Of a stretch of 64,000 nt of DNA, positions 54,485 through 63,701 are shown piece by piece. The stretch comes from Candidatus Coprenecus stercorigallinarum (GTDB taxonomy: Bacteria; Bacteroidota; Bacteroidia; Bacteroidales; UBA932). The number at the start of each line of letters is the position of its first letter. Within the stretch, counting starts at the first letter, position 1. The stretch is taken from assembly GCA_018711305.1 (NCBI GenBank), contig DVIL01000038.1, positions 38,151 to 102,150 on the forward strand, in the 5' to 3' direction. Both the position numbers and the translations under genes were made by a program. The notes below the pieces were generated by a model. It saw only the letters and a program-made list of their open reading frames with translations. It was not told the origin of the DNA and ran no database searches.

Positions 54485-57331
54485 ATGAACAGGACAGGCT
54501 TCATAGTTGCTTTTTGCGTGTGCTTCCTGGCGGCATTGCAGTGTATGGGGGGACAGGTTTATTCAAAGTCTCGCTTAGAGGTGGATGAATACTTGCGCGG
54601 TAAGGTGGTGGAGGCCGGGAGCAGGAATCCGGTGTCCGGGGCGGTGGTGCTGTATGTGCCGGCAGGACAGGAGGGGACAGAGTATGCGCTTACGGACGGG
54701 CAGGGACAGTTCGAGCTGAGTCTGAAGGCCCGGCCGGTGTCAGGGGATTCGGTGAAGGTGTCTATGTTAGGCTATGCGACAGAGACAGTGGCGCTTCCTC
54801 CGCATGGCAAGGAACTGTATGTGGAAATGCGCCCTCAGGCTCTCAACATCAAGGAGGTTGTGGTGCGGGCTCCGAAAGTTAACCTGTTCGGGGATACGGT
54901 CGAATACAATGTGCAGAGCTTTGTGGAGCAGCAGGACAAGAGCATCTCGGACGTGCTCAAACGGATGCCGGGGGTGGAGGTGCGCGAGAGCGGGGATATC
55001 TACTACAACGGGGAGTCCGTCGGCAATCTCTACGTGGAGGGCATGGACCTGCTTGGAGGCCGTTATTCCCTGCTGACCAAGAACCTTTCGGCCCAGGATG
55101 TGAAAAAGGTGGAAATAATCGAGAAGCATCAGCCGGTCAGGGCGCTGAAGGGCATCACTTCCGGAGAAAAACCGGCCATCAACCTCGTGCTGCAGGATGA
55201 TGCCCGGGGCAAATGGGTCGGCTCGGCCAGTCTCGCGGGCGGCGTCACCTCAGATCCGCAGGCCCTCTGGGACGGCAATCTATTCCTGATGAGGGTGGGC
55301 CGCAAGTGGAACAGTGTGAACAATATCAAGACGAACAATACGGGAACGGACCTTTCCGGCGAGCTCCGCGGCCTGAGCATTTACGACCGCAGCGGCAGTG
55401 CGGGCAGTGACGGTTTCATCTCGGTGAGTACGAGCGAGGCCCCTCTGGACGCACAGCGGGTGAGGTTCAACACCTCGGCCCTGGCCAATACCTCCAATAC
55501 CTGGAAACTCCGCAATGACTGGAAGCTCAATGCCTCCGCCTCCTATATCTTCGACCGTCTGGAGTCCTCCAACTTCTCGGAGACCACCTACTATTTCGAG
55601 GACGGTGAGCGTACCGTGGAGGAGAGCGAGGAGGCCATGACCCGCCGGCACAACGTCCAGGCCCGCGTAGAGGCCGAGGCCAACCGCGACGAGTACTATT
55701 TCCGCAATGTGCTCCGGGCCGAGGGGGAATTCCAGGACGCCCTGCAGACCATGACCGGCGAGTTCCCCAACACACAGAAGGCCAGGCTGCCCTACATCGC
55801 TGTCAGCGACGACCTGCGGTATATCCGGCGCAAGGGCGGACGTTCCTTTACCCTCGTATCGGATAACGACTTCACGCAGTACGACCAGAGGCTTACCGTG
55901 CTCCGTGACGGGAGCGGCGGGGCGTCCGGCATATCCGGGGCAGAGGACAGTCAGGCAGACGGTTCGGGATTGTCGTCCGGCGGCGGGGCAGGCAGCATCC
56001 AGCGGCAGCGGGTGGGAATCCTGGATTTCAATACGGACACCTACATCTCGACTGACTTCCGGGTGGCCCGCGGTCTGACTATCGGGCTTCGGGGTGGATT
56101 CGAGGCTTCGGTCCGCAGGCTGGACAGCCGTCTGGAGGGGATAAGCGGAGAGGAAGCCCGGTCCGGGATGTTCCCGATGGGCGGGATGTCCGGCAGCGGT
56201 GGCATCTCCCCGGCAGACGGGATGCCCGGAACCGGCGGCATCTCCGGGAGAGGCGGAATGACACGGGCCTCGGATATTGTGCCGGAGGAAAGCACACCGG
56301 AACTTTTCCGGAATGACCTCACCGCCGCATTTGTCCGTCCTTACCTGACCCCTTCGCTGGAATACGACTCGAAGAGCTGGGAGCTCCGTCTCTCCGTCCC
56401 CGTCAGCTGGGCCAGATATTGGGGAGTGGATAAGGACCACATCATCTACCGTGCCTCCGGCTCCGTCAAGTACATGCCCGGCCCGCGCCTGAGTCTGACC
56501 GTCTCCGGCAGCACCTCCAATTCCGGCCTGGATATCCATGATTTCTACAGCGGTTATATCCTGCACAACTACCGCTACCTCACATCCGGCGCCATGAATA
56601 CCGCCCAGGACGAGTCCTACAGCGTCTCCGGCCGTATCAACTTCAAGGACCCCGTCAATATGTTCTACATAGACGGCGCCGTCACCCGTTCCTGGAACAT
56701 ATACCAGACCTCATCCACCCAGGACTTCCTCGGCGACTACATAGTCACCGGCACAGAGTACGCTCCCAGCCGGGGCGAGAGCTGGTACGCCTCCATCAGC
56801 GGCAATGTCGGCATCTACGGAATCAACGGCAAGGTCGGCGTCACGCTTTCCTACATGGATTTCTCCACGAGCTCCATCCTGCAGAACGGCGTCCGCACCC
56901 CCTACCTGTCCCAGACCATTTCCCTGCGTCCGGTCTTCAACGGCCGTTTCACCCGCTGGATGAGCCTCTCCTACGAACTCGCCTACTCGCATTACATCCT
57001 CTCCCTGTCAGGCACCGGCACCTCCGAGGCCAAGGACAATTTCAGCCACACCATTTCCCTTAACCTATCCCCGCTGAAAAACCTGGACCTCAAGCTCTCC
57101 GCCGAGCACTACTACACCATGCTCACTTCGGACCAGGCCAAGAACACCGTCCTGCTCGATGCCTCCATCGCCTGGCGTCTCAAGGGCGGCGTAGAGCTCA
57201 GCCTCACCGCCCGCAACCTGCTCAACCAGCGCACCTACGCCTACTCCATCTTCAACGCCCTCCAGCAGTTCTCCTGCGAATACCGCATCCGCCCGCTCAA
57301 CATCCTCGCCGGCGTCTACTTCTCCTTCTGA
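54485..57331 (+). CDS. TonB-receptor-like outer-membrane beta-barrel protein
   Basis: A 948-residue outer-membrane protein. After a signal peptide (about 1-24), residues 33-110 form a carboxypeptidase-regulatory-like beta domain (LRGKVVEAGSRNPVSGAVV, SMLGYATETV). A plug-like domain follows (VEYNVQSFVEQQDKSISDVL, RMPGVEVRESGDIYYNG). The rest is a large beta barrel ending in the aromatic ILAGVYFSF. Two low-complexity inserts, Gly/Ser-rich (about 55,917-56,000) and Gly/Met-rich (about 56,167-56,262), probably lie in loops. It resembles the barrel family found beside GLPGLI proteins, not SusC. Codon use becomes markedly C-rich after about 56,340. The ATG is at 54485. Confidence 0.88.
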   Translation: MNRTGFIVAFCVCFLAALQCMGGQVYSKSRLEVDEYLRGKVVEAGSRNPVSGAVVLYVPAGQEGTEYALTDGQGQFELSLKARPVSGDSVKVSMLGYATETVALPPHGKELYVEMRPQALNIKEVVVRAPKVNLFGDTVEYNVQSFVEQQDKSISDVLKRMPGVEVRESGDIYYNGESVGNLYVEGMDLLGGRYSLLTKNLSAQDVKKVEIIEKHQPVRALKGITSGEKPAINLVLQDDARGKWVGSASLAGGVTSDPQALWDGNLFLMRVGRKWNSVNNIKTNNTGTDLSGELRGLSIYDRSGSAGSDGFISVSTSEAPLDAQRVRFNTSALANTSNTWKLRNDWKLNASASYIFDRLESSNFSETTYYFEDGERTVEESEEAMTRRHNVQARVEAEANRDEYYFRNVLRAEGEFQDALQTMTGEFPNTQKARLPYIAVSDDLRYIRRKGGRSFTLVSDNDFTQYDQRLTVLRDGSGGASGISGAEDSQADGSGLSSGGGAGSIQRQRVGILDFNTDTYISTDFRVARGLTIGLRGGFEASVRRLDSRLEGISGEEARSGMFPMGGMSGSGGISPADGMPGTGGISGRGGMTRASDIVPEESTPELFRNDLTAAFVRPYLTPSLEYDSKSWELRLSVPVSWARYWGVDKDHIIYRASGSVKYMPGPRLSLTVSGSTSNSGLDIHDFYSGYILHNYRYLTSGAMNTAQDESYSVSGRINFKDPVNMFYIDGAVTRSWNIYQTSSTQDFLGDYIVTGTEYAPSRGESWYASISGNVGIYGINGKVGVTLSYMDFSTSSILQNGVRTPYLSQTISLRPVFNGRFTRWMSLSYELAYSHYILSLSGTGTSEAKDNFSHTISLNLSPLKNLDLKLSAEHYYTMLTSDQAKNTVLLDASIAWRLKGGVELSLTARNLLNQRTYAYSIFNALQQFSCEYRIRPLNILAGVYFSF

Positions 57332-57429
57332 TTCTCTCTGCCCGAGAAATGCAGTCCTATTTGCAAGTGTTTGATTGTTAGGAGCCTGCAAAAGAGCCTG
57401 CAATTTATGGTCGCTTCCGGGGCGATTCT

Positions 57430-57446
57430 ACTCCTTCGGAAGGAGT
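57430..57446. repeat. Single ACTCCTTCGGAAGGAGT palindrome
   Basis: An exact copy of the palindrome paired at 44633 and 53592, here alone, between the outer-membrane protein gene and the M23/S41 gene promoter. Nothing else is evident in 57,332-57,490. Confidence 0.85.
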
Positions 57447-57490
57447 GGAGGTGGGAAGGTGTAGGGGAAATGTTAAAGAATAATTTTCGT

Positions 57491-57498
57491 TATATTTG
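57491..57498 (+). promoter_or_regulatory. -7 promoter box of the M23/S41 protein gene
   Basis: TATATTTG, 31 bases before the ATG at 57530. Confidence 0.6.
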
Positions 57499-57529
57499 CG
57501 GAAGTATTTCAATTTTAAAACTGACGGTT

Positions 57530-59725
57530 ATGAAACGTGTAAATTCTGTCTTGTTGGCGGGTGTTTTGTCATTTGCGGTGTTTATGGCCGGCTCTTTACC
57601 GGAGTCGGGGTGCGGAGTCCAGGCCAGGACAATGGAGTCTGTGGTTCCGCAGCAGGGAAAGGACGGCGGGGTGATGTTGTGGCCCATAGCAGGTGCAAAA
57701 GCGGGGGAGGGTATCTTGGCCAGGCCGCAGCAGTATGTTGGCGGCAGTCTGAATTCAGGGAATCTGATTATCGGTGCGCCTGAGGGGACTCCGGTGGTGG
57801 CTCCTGTGGACGGAGTGGTCAGTAGTCCCGGTGTAGTGGTGAAGTGGGGGACAGGTATGCAGTCATACCGCACGGATGAGGACCAGACATGGAATGAACA
57901 GATATCTTATGTGCTTGGAAAGGGAGGCTATGGTGTTCCGGACAGATGTGTGAGCATTACTCTCGGAATACGCACTGCTGACGGGGACAGGCTCTGGTTT
58001 TCGGGTCTGAACGGAGACATGGTGCTCAGAAGCGGTCAGCGGATACACAGGGGAGATACGTTAGGTTATGTGGCCTGGTACGAGCCGTCTATAGGGGAAC
58101 CTCATATCTGCTTTTCCATTAGCGGTAAAAATACCGTCCCCAAGGATCCCATGACTCCGTTCGGGCTTGAGACGACTTTCATCGAGCCGGAGGCGCAGGT
58201 TATCCCCGACAGCCTGACGGCGGAACAGGCTCAGGAGGATTTCCGGGCACTGATGGACGTGATCTATAACGAATATCCGTCGCTTTACGATGTGGTCACC
58301 CCGCAGGAGATAGCCCGGTTCGACTCGCTGACTGTCAGCCGGGACCTGGCGAAGGACCTTTCCTATACCGAGTTCTGGCTTATCCTGAAACGTACGGTAT
58401 CATTGGTGCATGACAGCCACATCTGGATTATGACAAAGCTGGATACGAGGGATATGAATGTCGCCAATATTTTCCCCGGCGTGATAGGGGACAGTCTCAT
58501 AGTCACCCGGGTGATGAACGGCAAGGGGCTGGAGAAGTATGTCGGCCGCAGGATTGCGGCTATAGACGGCCGGCCTGCCGAAGATATCATAGAGGAGGTC
58601 AGGACGTTCAAGGTGGATGGATACGACGGCCGCAGCGAGAGTCTCAGGGACTATAGGATGAGCCAAGGCTGGAACTGGTACTATGATGACAGAGATGTGT
58701 ACAGCAGCGACGGCAAGAAGGAGGCGGTAATAGAATTCGCGGACGGTGAGGTGTACCGCGACAGATGGGTGTCCCCGCGCAGGGCTACGGGCTTCTGGCC
58801 GCAGCCTTCCCTCGAGATGGCTCACTACAGCCACCTCCTGCGGTACAAGGATTGTCCGTACAGTTTCCGGATGCTCAACGACTCCACCGTGTATTTCGGC
58901 CTGAGCTCATTCGATATCTCCAAGGTGGACAGGGATGCCGTCCGCGACTCGATAGCCGCTCTCCTCGATGTTCCCTACATGGTCATGGATCTCAGGGACA
59001 ATCCGGGAGGGGATGTCTTCTTTACCAATGAGCTGCTGTCGATGTTCATCAACGCTCCAACCCGCGACCTCGGCGGCTATTCCTGGGTCAAGACCAGAGG
59101 GCCGCTCAGGCACTCGCTCAACTACACTCCGGACCAGATCGTCTTTCCCGACTATGAGCCGGTCGAGGGCAAGGATGGCTATTTCGCCCCCTCCGAGAAC
59201 AGCCGGGTGCTGTATCCGGACTCGACCGTCAATTACCGGGGCCGTCTCTATATCCTCACCGACGAGACTTCCGGCTCCGCGGCTTCCCTCTTCCCGTCCG
59301 TCCTGGTACGCAACCGCCGGGCCGTGACCGTAGGCCGCGAGACCCAGACCTGCTATCATTTCATGACAGCCTTGAAATACAATGAGGTGCGTCTGCCCAA
59401 CTCCAAAATTGTCCTCCACATCCCCCTGGTCCGCGAGGTCTTCGACACGGCCGTCACGCCCAGGACTCCCGCCGGCAGGGGGCTGATGCCCGACTATCCG
59501 GTGCCCGCCACCTATGAGGAATATTTCACCGCGAAGGAGGATTTCGTCCTGGACCGTGCCTTGGAGCTCATAGCTGAGGGGAAGTATCTCGGAGAGGACT
59601 ATTTCGCCGAAGTGGATGCCGCGGCAGATAAAAAGGACCGTCCGGTGCCGTGGCTGGTTCTCGGGATTGCGGCTGTCGTTGCGGTAGCGGCCGGAATAGC
59701 CGTTGCGGTCAGGAGGCGCAGATAA
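57530..59725 (+). CDS. M23-like domain fused to an S41-type peptidase, membrane-anchored
   Basis: A 731-residue exported protein with a signal peptide (1-34), an M23/lysostaphin-like beta domain (about 50-205: GAPEGTPVVAPVDGVVSSPG, GQRIHRGDTLGYV, EPHICFSISG), an S41-type domain (about 225-690) with a PDZ-like segment and the motifs VMDLRDNPGGDVFF and TDETSGSAASLFPS (probable catalytic Ser), and a C-terminal helix plus RRRR. The M23 part has lost its zinc ligands: Asn replaces the His of HxGxD, the Asp is absent, and HxH reads HIC. It is therefore probably a binding module. The ATG at 57530 is chosen; the longer frame reads through the palindrome and promoter. Confidence 0.82.
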   Translation: MKRVNSVLLAGVLSFAVFMAGSLPESGCGVQARTMESVVPQQGKDGGVMLWPIAGAKAGEGILARPQQYVGGSLNSGNLIIGAPEGTPVVAPVDGVVSSPGVVVKWGTGMQSYRTDEDQTWNEQISYVLGKGGYGVPDRCVSITLGIRTADGDRLWFSGLNGDMVLRSGQRIHRGDTLGYVAWYEPSIGEPHICFSISGKNTVPKDPMTPFGLETTFIEPEAQVIPDSLTAEQAQEDFRALMDVIYNEYPSLYDVVTPQEIARFDSLTVSRDLAKDLSYTEFWLILKRTVSLVHDSHIWIMTKLDTRDMNVANIFPGVIGDSLIVTRVMNGKGLEKYVGRRIAAIDGRPAEDIIEEVRTFKVDGYDGRSESLRDYRMSQGWNWYYDDRDVYSSDGKKEAVIEFADGEVYRDRWVSPRRATGFWPQPSLEMAHYSHLLRYKDCPYSFRMLNDSTVYFGLSSFDISKVDRDAVRDSIAALLDVPYMVMDLRDNPGGDVFFTNELLSMFINAPTRDLGGYSWVKTRGPLRHSLNYTPDQIVFPDYEPVEGKDGYFAPSENSRVLYPDSTVNYRGRLYILTDETSGSAASLFPSVLVRNRRAVTVGRETQTCYHFMTALKYNEVRLPNSKIVLHIPLVREVFDTAVTPRTPAGRGLMPDYPVPATYEEYFTAKEDFVLDRALELIAEGKYLGEDYFAEVDAAADKKDRPVPWLVLGIAAVVAVAAGIAVAVRRRR

Positions 59726-59737
59726 TGAACAAAAAAA

Positions 59738-59776
59738 CAGCCCCGTACAGCAATGCGCACAACGGGGCTGGCTTTT
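59738..59776. terminator. Terminator between convergent genes
   Basis: CAGCCCCGT and ACGGGGCTG form a perfect 9-bp stem with A's before and GCTTTTCG after. It sits between convergent genes and may serve both. Confidence 0.8.
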
Positions 59777-59795
59777 CGTAGTTTAAGTCTCTATG

Positions 59796-61127
59796 TCAGT
59801 ATCCTATTTCCACATCTGTGATCCGGGGCTCAAGAGTCTCGGTGGATACTGTCTCCGGGTCGCCGACAGGTACGAGTATGACACCGTAGTGATAGTATCC
59901 GTCTTCGTCAGGCAGTAAATTCGGGTCTTCAAGTTCGTACCGGTATACCTGTCTGTACGTAGTCCTGTACTGGGGAACGGTTTTGATTATGGATGTGAGG
60001 TATCCTTCCGGGTCGAAGCTGTAATTCACATCCGGTTCTCCGGAACTGTATCCGGTGTATTCTCTTACAGTCTCTTCTCCGATAAGCCCGGAGTCAAGTG
60101 GATAATCGACACCGATATAGGAGTCGGGCATATTGTAATCCCAGAAATCAGGCCATACGAAGTTGGCGCTGCGCTTTCCCAGGACTCCTATGACTCCGAG
60201 CGGACCTGCCCCCGAACCATAGGCATCGCAGAGTATCCAGTTGATGTCTATGTTGGAGTTATCTGGGTAATCCGAGTAGGTGAATTCGTAGCGGCTGTAG
60301 TCGCTCTGCGTGTTGATGAGATTGCCGCCAGACCAGATATATTCGTTGATGTATTCATCATATCCGTCTTCCTTGCCGGTCTCGGAGGTAAGCTGCCCCT
60401 CTTTGTCGTAGCTGAAACTGATTTCAGTCCTGATTTCTTCCACCTCGCCGTATCCGTTTTCTCCAATATCGGTGTAAACGGCAGATACGGCCCTGCCCTG
60501 GTCATCGAGAACAGCCTCAAAAGAGACGGTATAGTCTTCTTCCTGTCCGGAAATTACAATCTTTTCGTCTGAGTAATCGATATCATACAGGAAGTCAAGA
60601 GAAATATTGTCGCTGCCGGAGACGAACTCTTCGGTCATTTCGACTCTTGTCAGCCTGCCGTTCTCATCGTAAGAGAACAGATATTCATAGTTGTCGTCAG
60701 TGCCGTCGGTGATGAAGAGCGTCTTTATGAGCCGGCCGGCCGGCATGTCCGGACCGTCATCCGGGGTATTTGTATCAAGACCTTCCTGCCTGATGGTGAG
60801 GGATGTCTCGGATGTGCCGCATAGTATTTTCACCGTGGCTGTACGCGAATCGGTGTCGGGGTTTGCCTGGACCGAGATTTTGGCTGTGATTTCTCCGGCA
60901 GCGCCTCCGTCAGGCTCGATGCTGAGCCACTGTGCGTCTTCAGCCATGGCCGTCCATGCTGCTGTGGCTGTAAATGAAATGGATGTGTCTTTCTGCGTCG
61001 GAGGCAGAAGAATTTCAAGGTCTCCGTGAATAGTGACGGTGCCTTCTTTGCCAGGTCTTTCCTCACAACTTAGAACCAGTAGTGCAAAGGTTGTAAGTAA
61101 GGTCGCGAAATGGATAAATACCTTCAT
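59796..61127 (-). CDS. BACON/DUF4595-type lipoprotein, copy 2
   Basis: A 443-residue lipoprotein (signal ending LVLSCEERPG). Layout matches the copy at 46827: BACON-like sandwich (FTATAAWTAMAEDAQWLSIEP, then ILCGTSETSLTIRQEG, about 30-115), then a DUF4595-like part with SYDENGRLTRVEM, SYDKEGQLTSETG and GVIGVLGKRS, ending near EPRITDVEIGY. It is the last gene of the system B cluster, 117 bases below the NarL-type regulator, and has its own palindromic operator. Probably a surface or periplasmic binding protein; ligand unknown. Confidence 0.82.
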   Translation of the reverse strand: MKVFIHFATLLTTFALLVLSCEERPGKEGTVTIHGDLEILLPPTQKDTSISFTATAAWTAMAEDAQWLSIEPDGGAAGEITAKISVQANPDTDSRTATVKILCGTSETSLTIRQEGLDTNTPDDGPDMPAGRLIKTLFITDGTDDNYEYLFSYDENGRLTRVEMTEEFVSGSDNISLDFLYDIDYSDEKIVISGQEEDYTVSFEAVLDDQGRAVSAVYTDIGENGYGEVEEIRTEISFSYDKEGQLTSETGKEDGYDEYINEYIWSGGNLINTQSDYSRYEFTYSDYPDNSNIDINWILCDAYGSGAGPLGVIGVLGKRSANFVWPDFWDYNMPDSYIGVDYPLDSGLIGEETVREYTGYSSGEPDVNYSFDPEGYLTSIIKTVPQYRTTYRQVYRYELEDPNLLPDEDGYYHYGVILVPVGDPETVSTETLEPRITDVEIGY

Positions 61128-61160
61128 GATGTCTGAAATTGTGAATTTGTTAATATGTTA

Positions 61161-61168
61161 CAAATTAC
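61161..61168 (-). promoter_or_regulatory. Degenerate -7 box of lipoprotein copy 2
   Basis: Reads GTAATTTG on the minus strand, an imperfect -7 box 21 bases downstream of the palindrome at 61190. Confidence 0.4.
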
Positions 61169-61189
61169 GCAATTCCAGACGAATAATAA

Positions 61190-61209
61190 AATCACGGAAA
61201 ACCATGATT
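61190..61209 (-). promoter_or_regulatory. Predicted operator, site 2 of 3
   Basis: Reads AATCATGGTTTTCCGTGATT in the gene direction, one base different from site 1 at 48233. It lies between the stop of the NarL-type regulator and the start of the lipoprotein gene, the same arrangement as site 1. Confidence 0.65.
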
Positions 61210-61244
61210 TTTTATGCAATTGCAGGATCTGGAAGCCGCTGATG

Positions 61245-61847
61245 CTACTGCAGTCCGGCCGGGTGGATGAGGCCGAGGGTGACGGCTTTCATTACCATAT
61301 CGGCGGCGTTGGCAGCCCCGAGTTTCCGCATGATGTGGCTGCGGTGGGATTCCACTGTGTTTACGGTGATGAACATCGCTTCGGCAATATCCTTGGAATT
61401 CATGCCTTTGGCTAAAAGCTGCAGGATTTCGAGCTCTTTCGGAGACAGGACGGATTCCTTGGTGTCTGCATTAAATCCGGGCCTGGCTCCTCCGATGACC
61501 TCCCGCACCGTGCGTACGAGGGCCGAGGAGTCTATCGATTTGAATACGACTCCGTCCACATTGCACTGGCGGAGCTGGCGTATGGTCCATATTTCCTCGT
61601 GTACTGTGTTGACAATGATTTTTATGGCCGGGGCTTCCTGTCTGATCATCCTGATGAGGCTGAATCCGGAGATGTCAGGAAGTTCAAGGTCCAGTACAGT
61701 CAGGTCCGTGTCCGCTTTGCGGATCTCCTCTATGGCTTTCTGCCCGCTGGAGGCGGTGGTGACTGTCATTTCGGGAAAGTTCTCGCGGAAGATGGCGGAC
61801 ATGCCTTTCAAAACCAGGTCGTGGTCGTCTACAAGCAGTATTTTCAT
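61245..61847 (-). CDS. NarL/LuxR-family response regulator
   Basis: A 200-residue regulator. The receiver domain has LLVDDHDLV, the phospho-acceptor in LTVLDLELPDISG and a threonine/lysine end in VVFKSIDS. The C-terminal LuxR helix-turn-helix has LSPKELEILQLLAKGMNSKDIAE and VNTVESHRSHIMRKLG. It begins nine bases after the kinase stop. Dimers of this family bind short inverted repeats, which fits the palindromes at 48233, 61190 and 63702. Confidence 0.94.
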   Translation of the reverse strand: MKILLVDDHDLVLKGMSAIFRENFPEMTVTTASSGQKAIEEIRKADTDLTVLDLELPDISGFSLIRMIRQEAPAIKIIVNTVHEEIWTIRQLRQCNVDGVVFKSIDSSALVRTVREVIGGARPGFNADTKESVLSPKELEILQLLAKGMNSKDIAEAMFITVNTVESHRSHIMRKLGAANAADMVMKAVTLGLIHPAGLQ

Positions 61848-61856
61848 GATGCCGGT

Positions 61857-63644
61857 TTATTCTTGTTCTGAAACTGAGACAGGTACATCCAGACGGAATA
61901 CGTGGGCCCCGTCTTCTTCGGTATCGGATATGGCCGCTCCGATGGCTTTGGCCCTTTCTGACATGACGGACAGCCCTATGCCGTCCCCGCGGCTGTTCCG
62001 GGAGAATGCCTTTCCGTCATAGCGGACGGTCAGGGATAGGGAGTTGTCCGAAAGTTCGAGTCCTGCGTCTATGCGGCTTGCTCCGGAGTGTTTGATGATG
62101 TTGGCCATCTGCTCCTGGAATATCCTGTACACTTCGTAAGCAATGCGTTCCGGAACCTGCTGCCACTGTACCGTACCAGTGAGTATGGCCCTGAAGTCTA
62201 TTCCGGCTGCGGTCTGGGAACGGAAGCGGCGGACGTACATCTCCATGACTTCTTCTATATCGGAAAGGTTGAAGGATGGCGGCATCATGTCGTGGGAGAT
62301 GGTGCGGACCTCGCTTCGCAGCCCCTCGAGCATGGACAGTATTTCGTCCTTGGGTGCAGAAGTGCTGTCCCCCATGGACGAAACCAGCATGCCGATTCCC
62401 AGCAGGTCGTTGCATACTCCGTCGTGCAGGTCGCGGGCTATGCGGGAACGCTCTTTCTCCAGTCCCTCGATGTATGTCCGGGCCAGACGCAGCTCTTCTT
62501 CTTTCTTCAGGTGCCTGCGCCGTAATGTCACTGCCATGACGCCGCCTGCCAGGGCCACTGCAAGCACGAGGGCGATGATGATCCATCCCCTCAGTTCCGC
62601 CTTGTTCCTCATCGCTTCCTCGGACAGGCGGGAGATTTCCAGTTCCTTCTCGGCAGCTCCGTACTTCGCGGACCATTCCGATACCTGTGCGGTGATGTCC
62701 TTGTTGTAGATGCTGTCTATGGCTTCATAGGCTTTCTCGTAGTAGTCTATGGCATTGCAGAACTGCTTCATGTCGGCATAGTTGCGGGCCATTGTCAGAT
62801 ATCCGGCGTCTTTCCCGACTGAGGAGTTCTGCCCTGAGGCGGACATGAGCCTGCTGTAGATGGCGTTGCTCTCGGCATACCGTCCCATGTTCCTGAGCAC
62901 TGCGCCCTGGGTTTCGAGAAAGCCGAAAACTGCCACTGACTCGGGTGGAAGGCGGTCCGCCAGTTTCTCGGCACGGGCCATATAGTAGTTGACCGAGTCC
63001 GGCTCTCCGGCTATGTTGAACATTGAAGTCATTATGGTAAGTGCCGATAGCTGCTTGTCCGGAAGACCGCTTTCTTCGGCTTTGGCAAGGGCTGTGTGCA
63101 GGGCCTTGGAACCTTTGTCGAAATATCCGTTACGGGCATATATTCCTCCTGCGTTGGTGGCGGCATACATGACCATCTCCATGTCGCTGCAGCCTTCAGC
63201 CATCTCCATGGCTCTTTCGGCATACTCCATGGACTCATCGTCCCGCCCCATGAATGTCAGCAGGATGGCCATGCTGGTCAGCAGCCTGGTCTTCTCGGAA
63301 ACGGCGTGCGGGGAGTTTTTGTACCGTATGATGTCCCATGCACGGTTGTAGTAGTGGAGGGTGGAGTCCATCATTGAGATACGGCGGTAGCAGACTCCGA
63401 GTGACTGGAGGAATCCGCTGTAGAACAGTGAGTCCTCTTCTGTGCTGGCATATCGGTCCGCTATTTCCGCCGCTTAGAGCCAGAGACTTATGCTTTTTCT
63501 CATGTCGCCTTCGGCGAAGGATATCTCGGCAAGGCTGTCGATCTGCAGGGCATTGGAAAAATCCTGTGCGGAAGCCGCTTTGGCCGGAATGACACCGGGA
63601 GTGATGATCAGGAACAGAAAACCAGTCAGTAGTATTGTGCGCAT
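61857..63644 (-). pseudogene. TPR sensor histidine kinase with an in-frame TAA near its start
   Basis: The full frame encodes about 595 codons: signal peptide (from ATG 63644, MRTILLTGFLFLIITPG), TPR sensor region, one membrane helix (LRGWIIIALVLAVALAGGVM) and a HisKA_3 kinase core with RIARDLHDGVCNDLLG (phospho-acceptor His), NIIKHSGAS (N-box) and DGIGLSVMSERA (G-box). Codon 57 is TAA (63474-63476, minus strand), yet similarity continues in the same frame on both sides (SISLWL before, AAEIADRY after). A CAA to TAA change would explain it. Restart at ATG 63374 or 63371 would give 505-506 residues without the signal peptide, which would likely be mislocalised. A sequencing error is the main alternative. 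Confidence 0.82.
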
Positions 63645-63673
63645 AGCTGTTTCAATAGGTTGGAATCAATATG

Positions 63674-63681
63674 CAAAGTTA
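63674..63681 (-). promoter_or_regulatory. -7 promoter box of the kinase/regulator operon, system B
   Basis: Reads TAACTTTG on the minus strand, 29 bases before the ATG at 63644 and 20 bases downstream of the palindrome at 63702. It supports 63644 as the true start. Confidence 0.6.
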
Positions 63682-63701
63682 GAATAATCCCTCATACTGA
63701 A

